Shown here in pieces: positions 1 through 6,648 of a stretch of DNA of 9,743 nt. The translations under genes were made by a program, and so were the position numbers. The notes beneath the pieces were generated by a model that was not told where the DNA came from, searched no databases, and saw only the letters and a list, made by a program, of their open reading frames with translations. The stretch spans positions 1 through 9,743 of the forward strand of contig JAJYYS010000054.1 in the NCBI GenBank assembly GCA_021800745.1. Reading direction: 5' to 3'. Source of the DNA: a bacterium (GTDB lineage: Bacteria; SZUA-79; Acidulodesulfobacterales; Acidulodesulfobacteraceae). Every line of letters starts with the position of its first letter. Positions within the stretch are counted from its first letter, which is position 1.

Positions 1-1880
1 TCGGGATATTTAATACCGCTGCCGCTCTCGAATAAAATACCGAACAGAATGCTTAGAAGAACCCTTTTTGGCGATTTAACCGCTTTGTCCCCGCCGATAA
101 GCCTGAATTTTTTAAAACTCCCCGTTCTTTTTAAGTTCTTATAATTTCCTTTAAAAAATTCCCCTCCCCAAATCGTTCCGTCGTCTCCATAACCCGTTCC
201 ATCGAAAGCGATGCCGAAAACTTCTTCGTTTAATCCAAGCCCGTTTTCCGCCATACAGGAAATAATATGCGCCCTGTGATGCTGGAGCGATATACCCTTT
301 ATATTTCTTTCTTTTGCCGATTCTTTAGCCCATTTCGTGCTTTCGTAAGCGGGATGGCTGTCGTAAACGATAATATCCGGTTTAAAATTATAAAACTTTT
401 TAAAATCTTCTATATTTTCTTTAAAATTAATGAACCCCGCAATATTATCCAAGTCGCCGTTATGCTGGCTCAATACGACCGCGCCGGTATCTTCGCCGGC
501 GTAAGCCAATGCAAAAGTATTTTTAAGAAAGGTCCCCGCCGCTAAAACGTTTCTTTTTAAAGGAAACGGTATGTTTAACGGCTCCGGAACATAGCCTCTC
601 GACCGCCTGATAAAAAACGGGGCGCAGCCCTGTTTGCCGGTATCACCGATATCCGCTTTTATGACTGAATCGTCGCATCTCCTTAAAATATCCCTATTGT
701 GGATTAAAAAGCCGTCCGCAATGCCTTTCAGTTTCAAAAACGCTTCTTTATTATCTTTTACTATCGGTTCTCCGCCTATGTTTGCCGAAGTTGCGACTAA
801 AGGTCCGTCAAAAAGGCTGAATATAATATAATGAAGCGGGGCATACGGCAATAATACCCCTATATCTTGCAGTCCGCAGTTTGCGTAATAAGACAGGTTC
901 CCCTTATCCTTCAATAAACAGATGGGTCTTTCTTTTGAAACCAACAAACCCGCCGAAATATCATCTGCATGAGCATATCTTAATACCTGCTCCATATTTT
1001 TAAACATTACGGCGAAAGGTTTTTTCGGTCTGTTTTTCCGCTCCCTCAATAATTTCAAAGCATCGTCGTCAGCGGCATCCGCCATTAAGTGAAAACCGCC
1101 TATCCCCTTAACACAGGCAATGCCCCCGTCTTTGATTAAATCTACTAAAGATTTTACGGCGTTCAAACTTCTTAACCGCTTTAATTCTAAAGCTTTATTT
1201 ATATCTTCTGCTTCTTTATAGCCCGATATATCCGAACTTAAAATAAATTCGACTTTGGGACCGCAGGCGAAACATCCGTTCGGTTCGGCATGAAACCTTC
1301 GGCTTAAAGGATTTTTATATTCGGCTTGACATTCAATGCACATTTTAAATTTGTCCATAGAAGTCGAAGCCCTGTCGTATGGCAGTCTTTTAGATATAGT
1401 AAATCTTGGACCGCAGTCGGTGCAGTTGATAAACGGATATAAATATCTCCTGTCGGAAAGATTGAAAAGTTCGTCTAAACATTTGCCGCATATTGCGATA
1501 TCAGGAGGTATGGTTAAATTTAATTTATTATTTTTACGGTTACCGTCTTTATCACCGGTTTTATCCGATTCTTTAATCTCGAAACTTTTATAAAAAAACG
1601 GCTCGGTAAAATCTACGGTTTTATCGTTAATAATTGCAAGCGGAGGTTTTTCCGAATCTAAATCTAAAGATTTTATAAAATTTAAAAGGCCGTCTTCCTT
1701 GCCTTCGGCGTCGATTTCAACCCCTTCGGCGTTATTTAAAACATAGCCTTTTATTCCGTATTTTTCAGCAAGCCTGTAAGCAAAAGGTCTAAAACCCACC
1801 CCTTGTACCCTGCCGGATAGTTTAATTATAGCTCTTTTGACGTCGGTATTATTAACGAATCCATTTTCGCTATTTTGCAT
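1..1880 (-). CDS. hypF: Carbamoyltransferase HypF, 3' end beyond window
   Basis: HypF uses carbamoyl phosphate and ATP to transfer a carbamoyl group to the C-terminal Cys of HypE, the first step in making the CN ligands of [NiFe] hydrogenase. I translated 626 residues from the ATG at 1880 to the window edge without a stop; the family is usually about 750-800 residues, so the C-terminal part is missing. Domains in order: acylphosphatase-like (about 17-100, with GRVQGVGFRPF); two zinc-finger pairs (Cys131/134/153/156 and 181/184/203/206, with the RRFHAEPN stretch between); YrdC-like (about 225-410, with KGIGGFHL, RPKKPFAVM, TSAN); and the start of the Kae1-like domain, with HHRAH at 534-538 and FDGTGYGDDGTIWGGEF from 559. 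An in-frame TAA lies 6 nt upstream of this ATG, which fixes the start. No good Shine-Dalgarno is visible. It is the last visible gene of hypC-D-E-F, 35 nt after hypE. Confidence 0.96.
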   Translation of the reverse strand, partial: MQNSENGFVNNTDVKRAIIKLSGRVQGVGFRPFAYRLAEKYGIKGYVLNNAEGVEIDAEGKEDGLLNFIKSLDLDSEKPPLAIINDKTVDFTEPFFYKSFEIKESDKTGDKDGNRKNNKLNLTIPPDIAICGKCLDELFNLSDRRYLYPFINCTDCGPRFTISKRLPYDRASTSMDKFKMCIECQAEYKNPLSRRFHAEPNGCFACGPKVEFILSSDISGYKEAEDINKALELKRLRSLNAVKSLVDLIKDGGIACVKGIGGFHLMADAADDDALKLLRERKNRPKKPFAVMFKNMEQVLRYAHADDISAGLLVSKERPICLLKDKGNLSYYANCGLQDIGVLLPYAPLHYIIFSLFDGPLVATSANIGGEPIVKDNKEAFLKLKGIADGFLIHNRDILRRCDDSVIKADIGDTGKQGCAPFFIRRSRGYVPEPLNIPFPLKRNVLAAGTFLKNTFALAYAGEDTGAVVLSQHNGDLDNIAGFINFKENIEDFKKFYNFKPDIIVYDSHPAYESTKWAKESAKERNIKGISLQHHRAHIISCMAENGLGLNEEVFGIAFDGTGYGDDGTIWGGEFFKGNYKNLKRTGSFKKFRLIGGDKAVKSPKRVLLSILFGILFESGSGIKYP

Positions 1881-1915
1881 AACTTAAGAAGCGATTAAGT
1901 AAATAAATTTCAATT

Positions 1916-3076
1916 CTAACAGATTCTCGGCAATAATTCGCCCGAAGGATAATCAAGAAGCCTATTTACTCCGTAAATACCTTTTAAAACAACTTTCCCT
2001 TTTAATTCCGTCCCCTTTATGTTTCTGCCGCCGGCTGTCTGCCCCGCTCCCCTCGTTTCAGCTTCAAAACTATTATTGCCGCCTACCGTCCCTATTATCT
2101 TTGCATCTTTTCCAAGCGGATGCGATTTAAGAATATTCAGCGCTTTCTCCGCAAATTCAGGTTTTACGGCAAATACCGCCCTTCCCTCGCATGCAAGCTG
2201 ATAAGGTTCAAAACCTAGAAGCTCGCAGAAACCTCTTACGGAATCGTTTACGGGAATCTTATCTTCTTCGACGTAAATATCGACCCCCGCCGCCATAGCC
2301 CATTCGTTAAGAACGGCGGCTAACCCGCCTCTGGTAGAATCCCTTATTGTGCTTACCTCTATACCGCCCTTTAATATCGTTTCTATCATATCCCACAAAG
2401 AAGCGCAGTCGCTTTCTATTTCCACGTCCATTTCTATCCCTTCTCTTAAAGACATAACCGCCGCCCCATGGTCGCCTACATTGCCCGAAACGATAATTAT
2501 ATCTCCCGCCGCTATATTATAAACGGAAAGACCGTCGTATAAAATCTCCCCTATTCCGCTTGTATTTATAAATATCCCGTCGGCTTTTCCTGCAGGAACA
2601 ACCTTTGTATCCCCCGTTACCACTATGACGCCGGTTTTATCCGCCTCTTCCGAAATGCTCTCTATGATTTTCCTTAAATCCTCCGAAGCAAATCCTTCTT
2701 CTATTATAAGTCCAAGGCTTAAAAACAACGGTTTCGCCCCCATAACCGAAAGGTCGTTAACCGTTCCGGCTACGGATAATTTTCCTATATCGCCGCCTTT
2801 AAAAAAAACAGGGCTTACGGTAAAACTATCGGTAGTAAAAGCAATATTTTGCGGAGATTTTAAAACTGCGGCATCTTCCAATAATTTTATTTTCTGCCCG
2901 GATGTATTTACTGTAAAGTTGTTATTATTGCGTCTTTTGTGCAAATCGTACAAATCATCGCTTCTGCCGTTTTGTCCATAAAGTCCGTTAAATATAATTC
3001 CGCCTATAAGCTCGGAAGTTTCTTTGCCTCCTCCGCCATGCGAAAGCTGTATTCTTTCGTATTTTTTTTTATTCAT
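1916..3076 (-). CDS. hypE: Hydrogenase maturation protein HypE
   Basis: HypE accepts a carbamoyl group from HypF on its terminal cysteine and dehydrates it with ATP to a thiocyanate, the source of the hydrogenase CN ligands. The 386-residue product starts with HGGGGKETSELI (13-24), has the PurM-like LEDAAV (66-71) and VAGTVNDLSVMGAKP (102-116), TGDTKVV (154-160) and STRGGL (247-252). It ends in the diagnostic PRIC, so the acceptor Cys386 is intact. It is somewhat longer than typical family members (about 330-350). The extra length appears to lie in a Gly/Asn/Arg-rich segment at about 33-60 and a Gly-rich one at about 334-358. The start lies 6 nt after the hypD stop, which implies translational coupling. 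The SD is weak. Confidence 0.97.
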   Translation of the reverse strand: MNKKKYERIQLSHGGGGKETSELIGGIIFNGLYGQNGRSDDLYDLHKRRNNNNFTVNTSGQKIKLLEDAAVLKSPQNIAFTTDSFTVSPVFFKGGDIGKLSVAGTVNDLSVMGAKPLFLSLGLIIEEGFASEDLRKIIESISEEADKTGVIVVTGDTKVVPAGKADGIFINTSGIGEILYDGLSVYNIAAGDIIIVSGNVGDHGAAVMSLREGIEMDVEIESDCASLWDMIETILKGGIEVSTIRDSTRGGLAAVLNEWAMAAGVDIYVEEDKIPVNDSVRGFCELLGFEPYQLACEGRAVFAVKPEFAEKALNILKSHPLGKDAKIIGTVGGNNSFEAETRGAGQTAGGRNIKGTELKGKVVLKGIYGVNRLLDYPSGELLPRIC

Positions 3077-3082
3077 TTCAAT

Positions 3083-4186
3083 TTAAAAATTGCGGTATTT
3101 ATAATAAGCGGCGCATGCGCCTTCAAATGAAACCATGCATGCCCCTATAGGATTTTCAGGATTGCAGGCTTTACCGAATAGCGGGCAGTCGTCCGGCTTG
3201 CATTTTCCTTTTAATATTTCCCCGCATTTACATGCGGCGTTTTCTTTGCCGCCGGGCAATTCTTTTAATTTATCCCTAAAAACATATTCTGCGTCAAAGT
3301 CTTTAAACTCGTCCCTTAATTTTAATCCGCTTTTTGGGATATTGCCGAATCCTCTCCATTCGAATTCTTCCCTTACCGTAAAATATTTATCGACTAAACC
3401 CTGCGCTTTTTTATTGCCGCCTTCTTTAACCGCCCTTTTATACGCAATTTCGACCGCCGGCCTGCCTTCGTTAATCTGCCTTACTATTAAAAGCGTTCCG
3501 CTTAATATGTCGTAAGGCTCAAACCCTGCAATAACCGCCGCCTTTTTATATTTTAAAGGAATATCCTCATAAATGCCGGTTCCGGTCATAACGCTGACGT
3601 GCCCGGGACAAATAAACCCGTCTATTAAATTATCGCCCGAATCTAAGATAGCGTTTATCGGAGGAGGCACGAGAACATGGTTGACATGAAACAAAACATT
3701 GTTTATCCGCCTTGCTATAACTTCTTCGATAAGAGCCGCCGTCATAGGGGTCGTAGTTTCAAACCCTATCGCGAAAAAAACTATTTTTTTACCTTTATTG
3801 TTTTTATCCTCGGCGATTTTTATAATATCGAGAGGGGAATATATCATTCTTACGTCTTTCCCTTTTGCCCGCTCTTTTATCAGCGAACTATCCGTTCCGG
3901 GAACCCGCATCATATCGCCGTAAGCCGCAAGTATGACATCAGGCGAATCTGCAATTTCTATCGCCTCGTCTATTCTTTTAAGCGGCATAACGCAGACGGG
4001 ACAGCCCGGTCCGTGAAGAAAATTTATTTTATCTTTAAGGAGGGTATTTAATCCGTATTTCATAATGGAATGGGTGTGTCCACCGCATATTTCCATTATA
4101 TTGAAAGGTTTTTTAACTTCCGAGCCTATTATCGACGCCAGCCTGCTTATATCCTCTTTTATTTTAAAATCGGAATATAATTCCAT
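3083..4186 (-). CDS. hypD: Hydrogenase maturation protein HypD
   Basis: HypD is the iron-sulfur scaffold that, with HypC, carries the Fe(CN)2CO unit before it is inserted into the hydrogenase large subunit. The 367 residues match the family length. Signature motifs are ICGGHTHS (33-40, redox/iron-binding Cys34), HGPGCPVC (58-65, Cys62 and Cys65), FAIGFETTTP (138-147), VNHVLVPPPI (168-177), GFICPGHVSVMTG (190-202) and AGFEPYDIL (220-228). The C-terminal region holds a cysteine cluster (319, 321, 329, 334, 341, 350, 358) that includes the [4Fe-4S] ligands. It lies 13 nt after hypC and 6 nt before hypE. The nearest SD-like AGGG is far from the ATG, so reinitiation after hypC translation is plausible. 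Confidence 0.98.
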   Translation of the reverse strand: MELYSDFKIKEDISRLASIIGSEVKKPFNIMEICGGHTHSIMKYGLNTLLKDKINFLHGPGCPVCVMPLKRIDEAIEIADSPDVILAAYGDMMRVPGTDSSLIKERAKGKDVRMIYSPLDIIKIAEDKNNKGKKIVFFAIGFETTTPMTAALIEEVIARRINNVLFHVNHVLVPPPINAILDSGDNLIDGFICPGHVSVMTGTGIYEDIPLKYKKAAVIAGFEPYDILSGTLLIVRQINEGRPAVEIAYKRAVKEGGNKKAQGLVDKYFTVREEFEWRGFGNIPKSGLKLRDEFKDFDAEYVFRDKLKELPGGKENAACKCGEILKGKCKPDDCPLFGKACNPENPIGACMVSFEGACAAYYKYRNF

Positions 4187-4199
4187 ATTTATATTTTTT

Positions 4200-4430
4200 C
4201 TACCCTGCCGTTTTTATTTCAATTTCCCTGAACAGGTTAAGGCTTTCCATAGCTTCTTTTTCGTCTATTTTTTGCATTGCGTAACCCACGTGTATGAGCA
4301 GGTAATCGCCTATACGGGCAGGCTCTTCCAGAAGCATCGTAGAGACAAGCCTTTTAGACCCCATAGTATCTACGATAACGGTATCGCCGTCTTTTATTTC
4401 TATAACTTTGGAAGGAATTGCCAGGCACAT
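4200..4430 (-). CDS. hypC: Hydrogenase assembly chaperone HypC/HupF
   Basis: HypC is a small chaperone that binds HypD and the precursor of the hydrogenase large subunit and shuttles the iron centre. The 76-residue product opens with MCLAIPSKVIEI. Cys2, exposed after Met removal, is the functional residue of the family, and the central GDYLLIHVGYAMQKID (42-57) with His47 is typical. The length is normal. It is the first gene of the visible hyp operon. The leader just upstream is an AT-rich run with no SD, and a candidate promoter lies 49-76 nt upstream. A HybG-type paralogue cannot be excluded, but the adjacency to hypD fits HypC. Confidence 0.97.
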   Translation of the reverse strand: MCLAIPSKVIEIKDGDTVIVDTMGSKRLVSTMLLEEPARIGDYLLIHVGYAMQKIDEKEAMESLNLFREIEIKTAG

Positions 4431-4478
4431 TTAATTTTAATTTTAAAAATATCCGGAAGCCGTTATCTTATAACTAAA

Positions 4479-4506
4479 TTTATATAGATAAACAGCCCCC
4501 GGACAA
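4479..4506 (-). promoter_or_regulatory. Candidate sigma-70-type promoter for hypCDEF
   Basis: On the minus strand TTGTCC (4506-4501) and TATAAA (4484-4479) are separated by 16 nt. This sits in the 88-nt gap between the Pal-like gene and hypC. It matches the -35 consensus at 4 of 6 positions and the -10 at 5 of 6, and would give a leader of about 40 nt. In AT-rich DNA such matches arise easily, so this is a candidate only. No sigma-54 or FNR/NikR-type site was recognised. Confidence 0.35.
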
Positions 4507-4518
4507 TATTTCTACTTT

Positions 4519-5139
4519 TTATTTGGAAATGACCTCAAAATGGTCTCTTCTGTTCATAGCATAACAGGATGAAGTATCAGCCTTACATGGAAGATTGCTT
4601 TTTCCGAATACCACGGTTTTTAATCTATCCGATGCAATTCCCAAATTTTCAAGATAATTTTTGGCAGAGTTAATTCTTCTTGAAGCAAGAGCCATGTTAT
4701 ACGAAACAGAACCTCTCTGGTCGCAATTTCCCTGAATTTGCACTACTATATTTGGATTGTTTTTTAAATATTCTGCGTCTCTCTTGAGAATAGCTCTGTC
4801 TCTGCCTGTAAGAGCGGCGCTATTGAAAGCAAAATAAATATCGTGCAAGGATATATCATAAGTAGAAACGTGTTTCTTCGGAACCTGCTTCTTCGGAACG
4901 GAATGCTCAGCTACATTTACGGGTTTAGGAGACGGGGCTTCCATACAGCAATTATAGGAAGAACTGCAAGGACTTGATAAATAAGATGTGCCTCTGTTAT
5001 TACCAAAACCGCACGGCGTTGTCCAGTCCGTTCCGTTTCCGGCAAATGATTTAACGGCAATCCCAATTGAAATAAGAAAAAATGCAAATGCCGAAATCGC
5101 GAAAAATAAAAATGCGTTTTTTTTGTTTTTTCCCTTCAT
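4519..5139 (-). CDS. Pal/OmpA-family peptidoglycan-associated protein
   Basis: The 206-residue envelope protein probably binds peptidoglycan (meso-diaminopimelate) through a C-terminal OmpA-like domain. Residues 9-29 form one hydrophobic segment, and SFA-GNG at 31-36 looks like a signal peptidase I site. The OmpA-like domain runs from about 98 to 206: DIYFAFNSAAL, then VVQIQGNCDQRGS (132-144, the GHxDxRG region with His replaced by Asn), YNMALASRRINSAK (147-160) and NRR (196-198). Unlike classical Pal there is no lipobox Cys after the signal. Instead a linker carries Cys43, 58, 64 and 65, and the domain has Cys185 and 192. A short VPKK repeat lies at 81-90. The start is set by a strong AAGGAGG SD. 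The gene stands apart between fxsA and hypC, with no tol genes nearby, so I do not call it pal proper. Confidence 0.85.
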   Translation of the reverse strand: MKGKNKKNAFLFFAISAFAFFLISIGIAVKSFAGNGTDWTTPCGFGNNRGTSYLSSPCSSSYNCCMEAPSPKPVNVAEHSVPKKQVPKKHVSTYDISLHDIYFAFNSAALTGRDRAILKRDAEYLKNNPNIVVQIQGNCDQRGSVSYNMALASRRINSAKNYLENLGIASDRLKTVVFGKSNLPCKADTSSCYAMNRRDHFEVISK

Positions 5140-5143
5140 AAAA

Positions 5144-5150
5144 CCTCCTT
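5144..5150 (-). promoter_or_regulatory. Strong Shine-Dalgarno of the Pal-like gene
   Basis: AAGGAGG lies 4 nt before the ATG at 5139. It fixes the start codon and is clearly stronger than the SDs of the hyp and most rib genes here, which suggests high expression of this envelope protein. Confidence 0.8.
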
Positions 5151-5201
5151 GTTAAAAGGTTAAAGATGTAAAAATTTTTCTTTTTTTAAATTAATATTTA
5201 A

Positions 5202-5210
5202 ATTATAACA
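5202..5210 (-). promoter_or_regulatory. Extended -10 promoter of the Pal-like gene
   Basis: On the minus strand TGTTATAAT (5210-5202) is a perfect TGnTATAAT extended -10 element. No convincing -35 lies 16-18 nt upstream, which is tolerated by extended -10 promoters. The predicted leader is about 55-60 nt, AU-rich, and ends in the strong SD. Confidence 0.55.
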
Positions 5211-5355
5211 TAAATTTATAGAAAAAATAGGGGGCATTAAAATAATACGACAAACTTTATTTCCTTTCAATATTGAAATTATCCGCTCCTCTTCCTGCCC
5301 CTGTTTATTAGGGTTGCATAATATAAACATAAACGAAAAAACTGCTTAGAATAAT

Positions 5356-5384
5356 TTGATTAATCTTTGAAATCATTGTATATT
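5356..5384 (+). promoter_or_regulatory. Candidate fxsA promoter adjacent to the start codon
   Basis: TTGATT (5356-5361) and TATATT (5379-5384) are separated by 17 nt, the optimal spacing. Transcription would be expected to start about 7 nt after the -10, at or next to the fxsA ATG at 5391. No SD lies between them, so this layout predicts a leaderless or nearly leaderless mRNA. Confidence 0.5.
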
Positions 5385-5390
5385 AAATAA

Positions 5391-5900
5391 ATGGGGTTAT
5401 TTGGAAAATTTTTTTTTGCAATTCTTATCGATATATTTCTCGAAATTTACGTATTTATAGAAATAGCCGAAAGAATAGGCTTTCTTGCAACCGCCGGACT
5501 TTTATTTTTTTTTAGCATCACAGGTTATATAATAACAAAAAAAATAAAATATATTGCCTTTCAAAATGCCGTCGCCGATGTTTCTAACGGAAAAATTTTA
5601 AACAAAAACTTAATTAAATCTATTGCCTTCTTTATAGCCGGAATATTATTTTTTATTCCGGGGTTTATTACCGATTTCATTGCTGTTCTTTTTTTAATTC
5701 CATTCTTGAATTATTATCTAATTTATTTAATATTTAAATATTTAAAAAATAAATTAAAAGATAATTTTACTTATTATTACCGCGGGACGCCTGATATGTT
5801 TCGGGAGAAAGCCGAACAGGCAGAAAATTTTTCAGACTATGAAAATCCTAATAATACAGATTTAATTTCCCTGCCTCTTAAAAAACACGATAATAAATAA
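5391..5900 (+). CDS. fxsA: FxsA family inner-membrane protein
   Basis: FxsA proteins are small cytoplasmic-membrane proteins of unclear mechanism. E. coli FxsA, when overproduced, relieves exclusion of phage T7 by the F plasmid. The 169 residues show the family pattern. A first hydrophobic segment includes IFLEIYVFIEIAERIG (15-30), and a second follows at about 31-49 ending in TGYIITKK. After a polar link comes a third hydrophobic hairpin with FFIAGILFFIPGFITDFIAV, starting near residue 80; the PGFITD motif is the family hallmark. The tail beyond about 120 is charged and probably cytoplasmic. The start agrees with the E. coli protein, but no SD precedes it. It is a lone plus-strand gene, divergent from the Pal-like gene and convergent with rph, with a stop 21 nt from the rph end. 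Confidence 0.9.
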   Translation: MGLFGKFFFAILIDIFLEIYVFIEIAERIGFLATAGLLFFFSITGYIITKKIKYIAFQNAVADVSNGKILNKNLIKSIAFFIAGILFFIPGFITDFIAVLFLIPFLNYYLIYLIFKYLKNKLKDNFTYYYRGTPDMFREKAEQAENFSDYENPNNTDLISLPLKKHDNK

Positions 5901-5921
5901 AAATTTAAGGTATTGAGATGC

Positions 5922-6641
5922 TTAACCGGAAATTGCTTTATTCTGCAATTCCGTAATTTTTGCAACTGCGGTTTTTGAAAGTTCGTACAGCTTGCCGAGA
6001 ACGTCGAAATCTATCGGAGTTTTTTCGGCGCATCCCTGAATCTCGATTATTTTTCGGGAGCCGGTTAAGATAAAATTAAAATCAAGTTCGGCTATGGAAT
6101 CTTCGGAATAATCAAGGTCAAGAAGGATTTCTCCGTTTGCGATGCCGATGCTTATTGCGGCAACGGAATCGTAAAACGGCATCTTTTCTATTTTTTCCTG
6201 TTTTATAAGATTTAAGAACGCAAGATAAGCGGCGACATACGCCCCCGTTATAGAAGCCGTCCTCGTTCCGCCGTCCGCGCTTATCACGTCGCAGTCTATT
6301 AATACGGTTATTCCGGGAAAATACGAAAAATTAATTACCGACCTGAGCGACCTGCCTATTAACCTCTGTATTTCCTGAGCCCTTCCGTTGACTTTTCCTT
6401 TTGCCGAGTCTCTCGGTATCCTGTTATGGGCGGACCTCGGAAGCATAGAATATTCGGCGGTGAGCCAGCCTTCGCTTTTATCTCTTAAAAACGGCGGCAC
6501 TTTATAATCGGCGGACGCAGTGCATATCACCTTAGTATCGCCGGCTTCTATCAAGCACGAACCTTCGGCATATTTCATATAGCCGGGGGTAATTTTCACA
6601 GGCCTCATTTCATCTGCCGTTCTATTATTATTCCTAATCAT
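5922..6641 (-). CDS. rph: Ribonuclease PH
   Basis: RNase PH is a phosphate-dependent 3'-5' exoribonuclease that trims tRNA precursor 3' ends in the cytoplasm as a hexamer. At 239 residues it has the usual length. Conserved blocks are RTADEMRPVKI (7-17), AEGSCLIEAGDTKVICTAS (25-43), GWLTAEYSMLPR (58-69), GRAQEIQRLIGRSLR (86-100), IDCDVISADGGTRTASITGAY (115-135) and the LDLDYSED acidic stretch (174-181). Arg87 and Gly125-Thr126-Arg127 correspond to the phosphate-binding residues of the family. The start lies 7 nt after the stop of the TusA-like gene, and the SD (AAAGG) overlaps that stop, so rph translation may depend on ribosomes finishing the upstream gene. It converges with fxsA. Confidence 0.97.
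   Translation of the reverse strand: MIRNNNRTADEMRPVKITPGYMKYAEGSCLIEAGDTKVICTASADYKVPPFLRDKSEGWLTAEYSMLPRSAHNRIPRDSAKGKVNGRAQEIQRLIGRSLRSVINFSYFPGITVLIDCDVISADGGTRTASITGAYVAAYLAFLNLIKQEKIEKMPFYDSVAAISIGIANGEILLDLDYSEDSIAELDFNFILTGSRKIIEIQGCAEKTPIDFDVLGKLYELSKTAVAKITELQNKAISG
5927..5961 (+). terminator. Probable intrinsic terminator of fxsA, inside the rph 3' end
   Basis: On the plus strand CGGAAATTGC (5927-5936) pairs with GCAATTCCG (5945-5953) apart from one bulged A, around an 8-nt loop, and is followed by TAATTTTT (5954-5961). It begins 26 nt after the fxsA stop. The same bases encode the last residues of rph on the other strand, so the signal is embedded in coding sequence. On the minus strand no U-run follows the hairpin directly. 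Confidence 0.55.
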
Positions 6642-6648
6642 TTTACCT

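Larger units (their letters stand above)
5140..5390. other. Divergent intergenic region, Pal-like gene / fxsA
   Basis: This 251-nt AT-rich spacer separates the divergent Pal-like and fxsA genes. It holds the leader and extended -10 of the Pal-like gene (5140-5210), a 14-bp perfect palindrome TTTCAATATTGAAA at 5265-5278, a small CCCT/AGGG inverted repeat near 5298-5313, and the fxsA promoter (5356-5384). I saw no tRNA, no small ORF with an SD and no obvious stable RNA. Confidence 0.6.

Noticed and set aside
2625..4487. Plus-strand ORFs such as 2625-2981, 3135-3515, 3677-4051 and 4065-4487
   Set aside because: They lie opposite clear hypC, hypD and hypE genes, have no SD and no recognisable family features, and their composition is that of antisense shadows.
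4452..4503. TCCGG/CCGGA inverted repeat as a terminator after the Pal-like gene
   Set aside because: There are only 5 paired bases around a loop of 42 nt, which is too weak for an intrinsic terminator.
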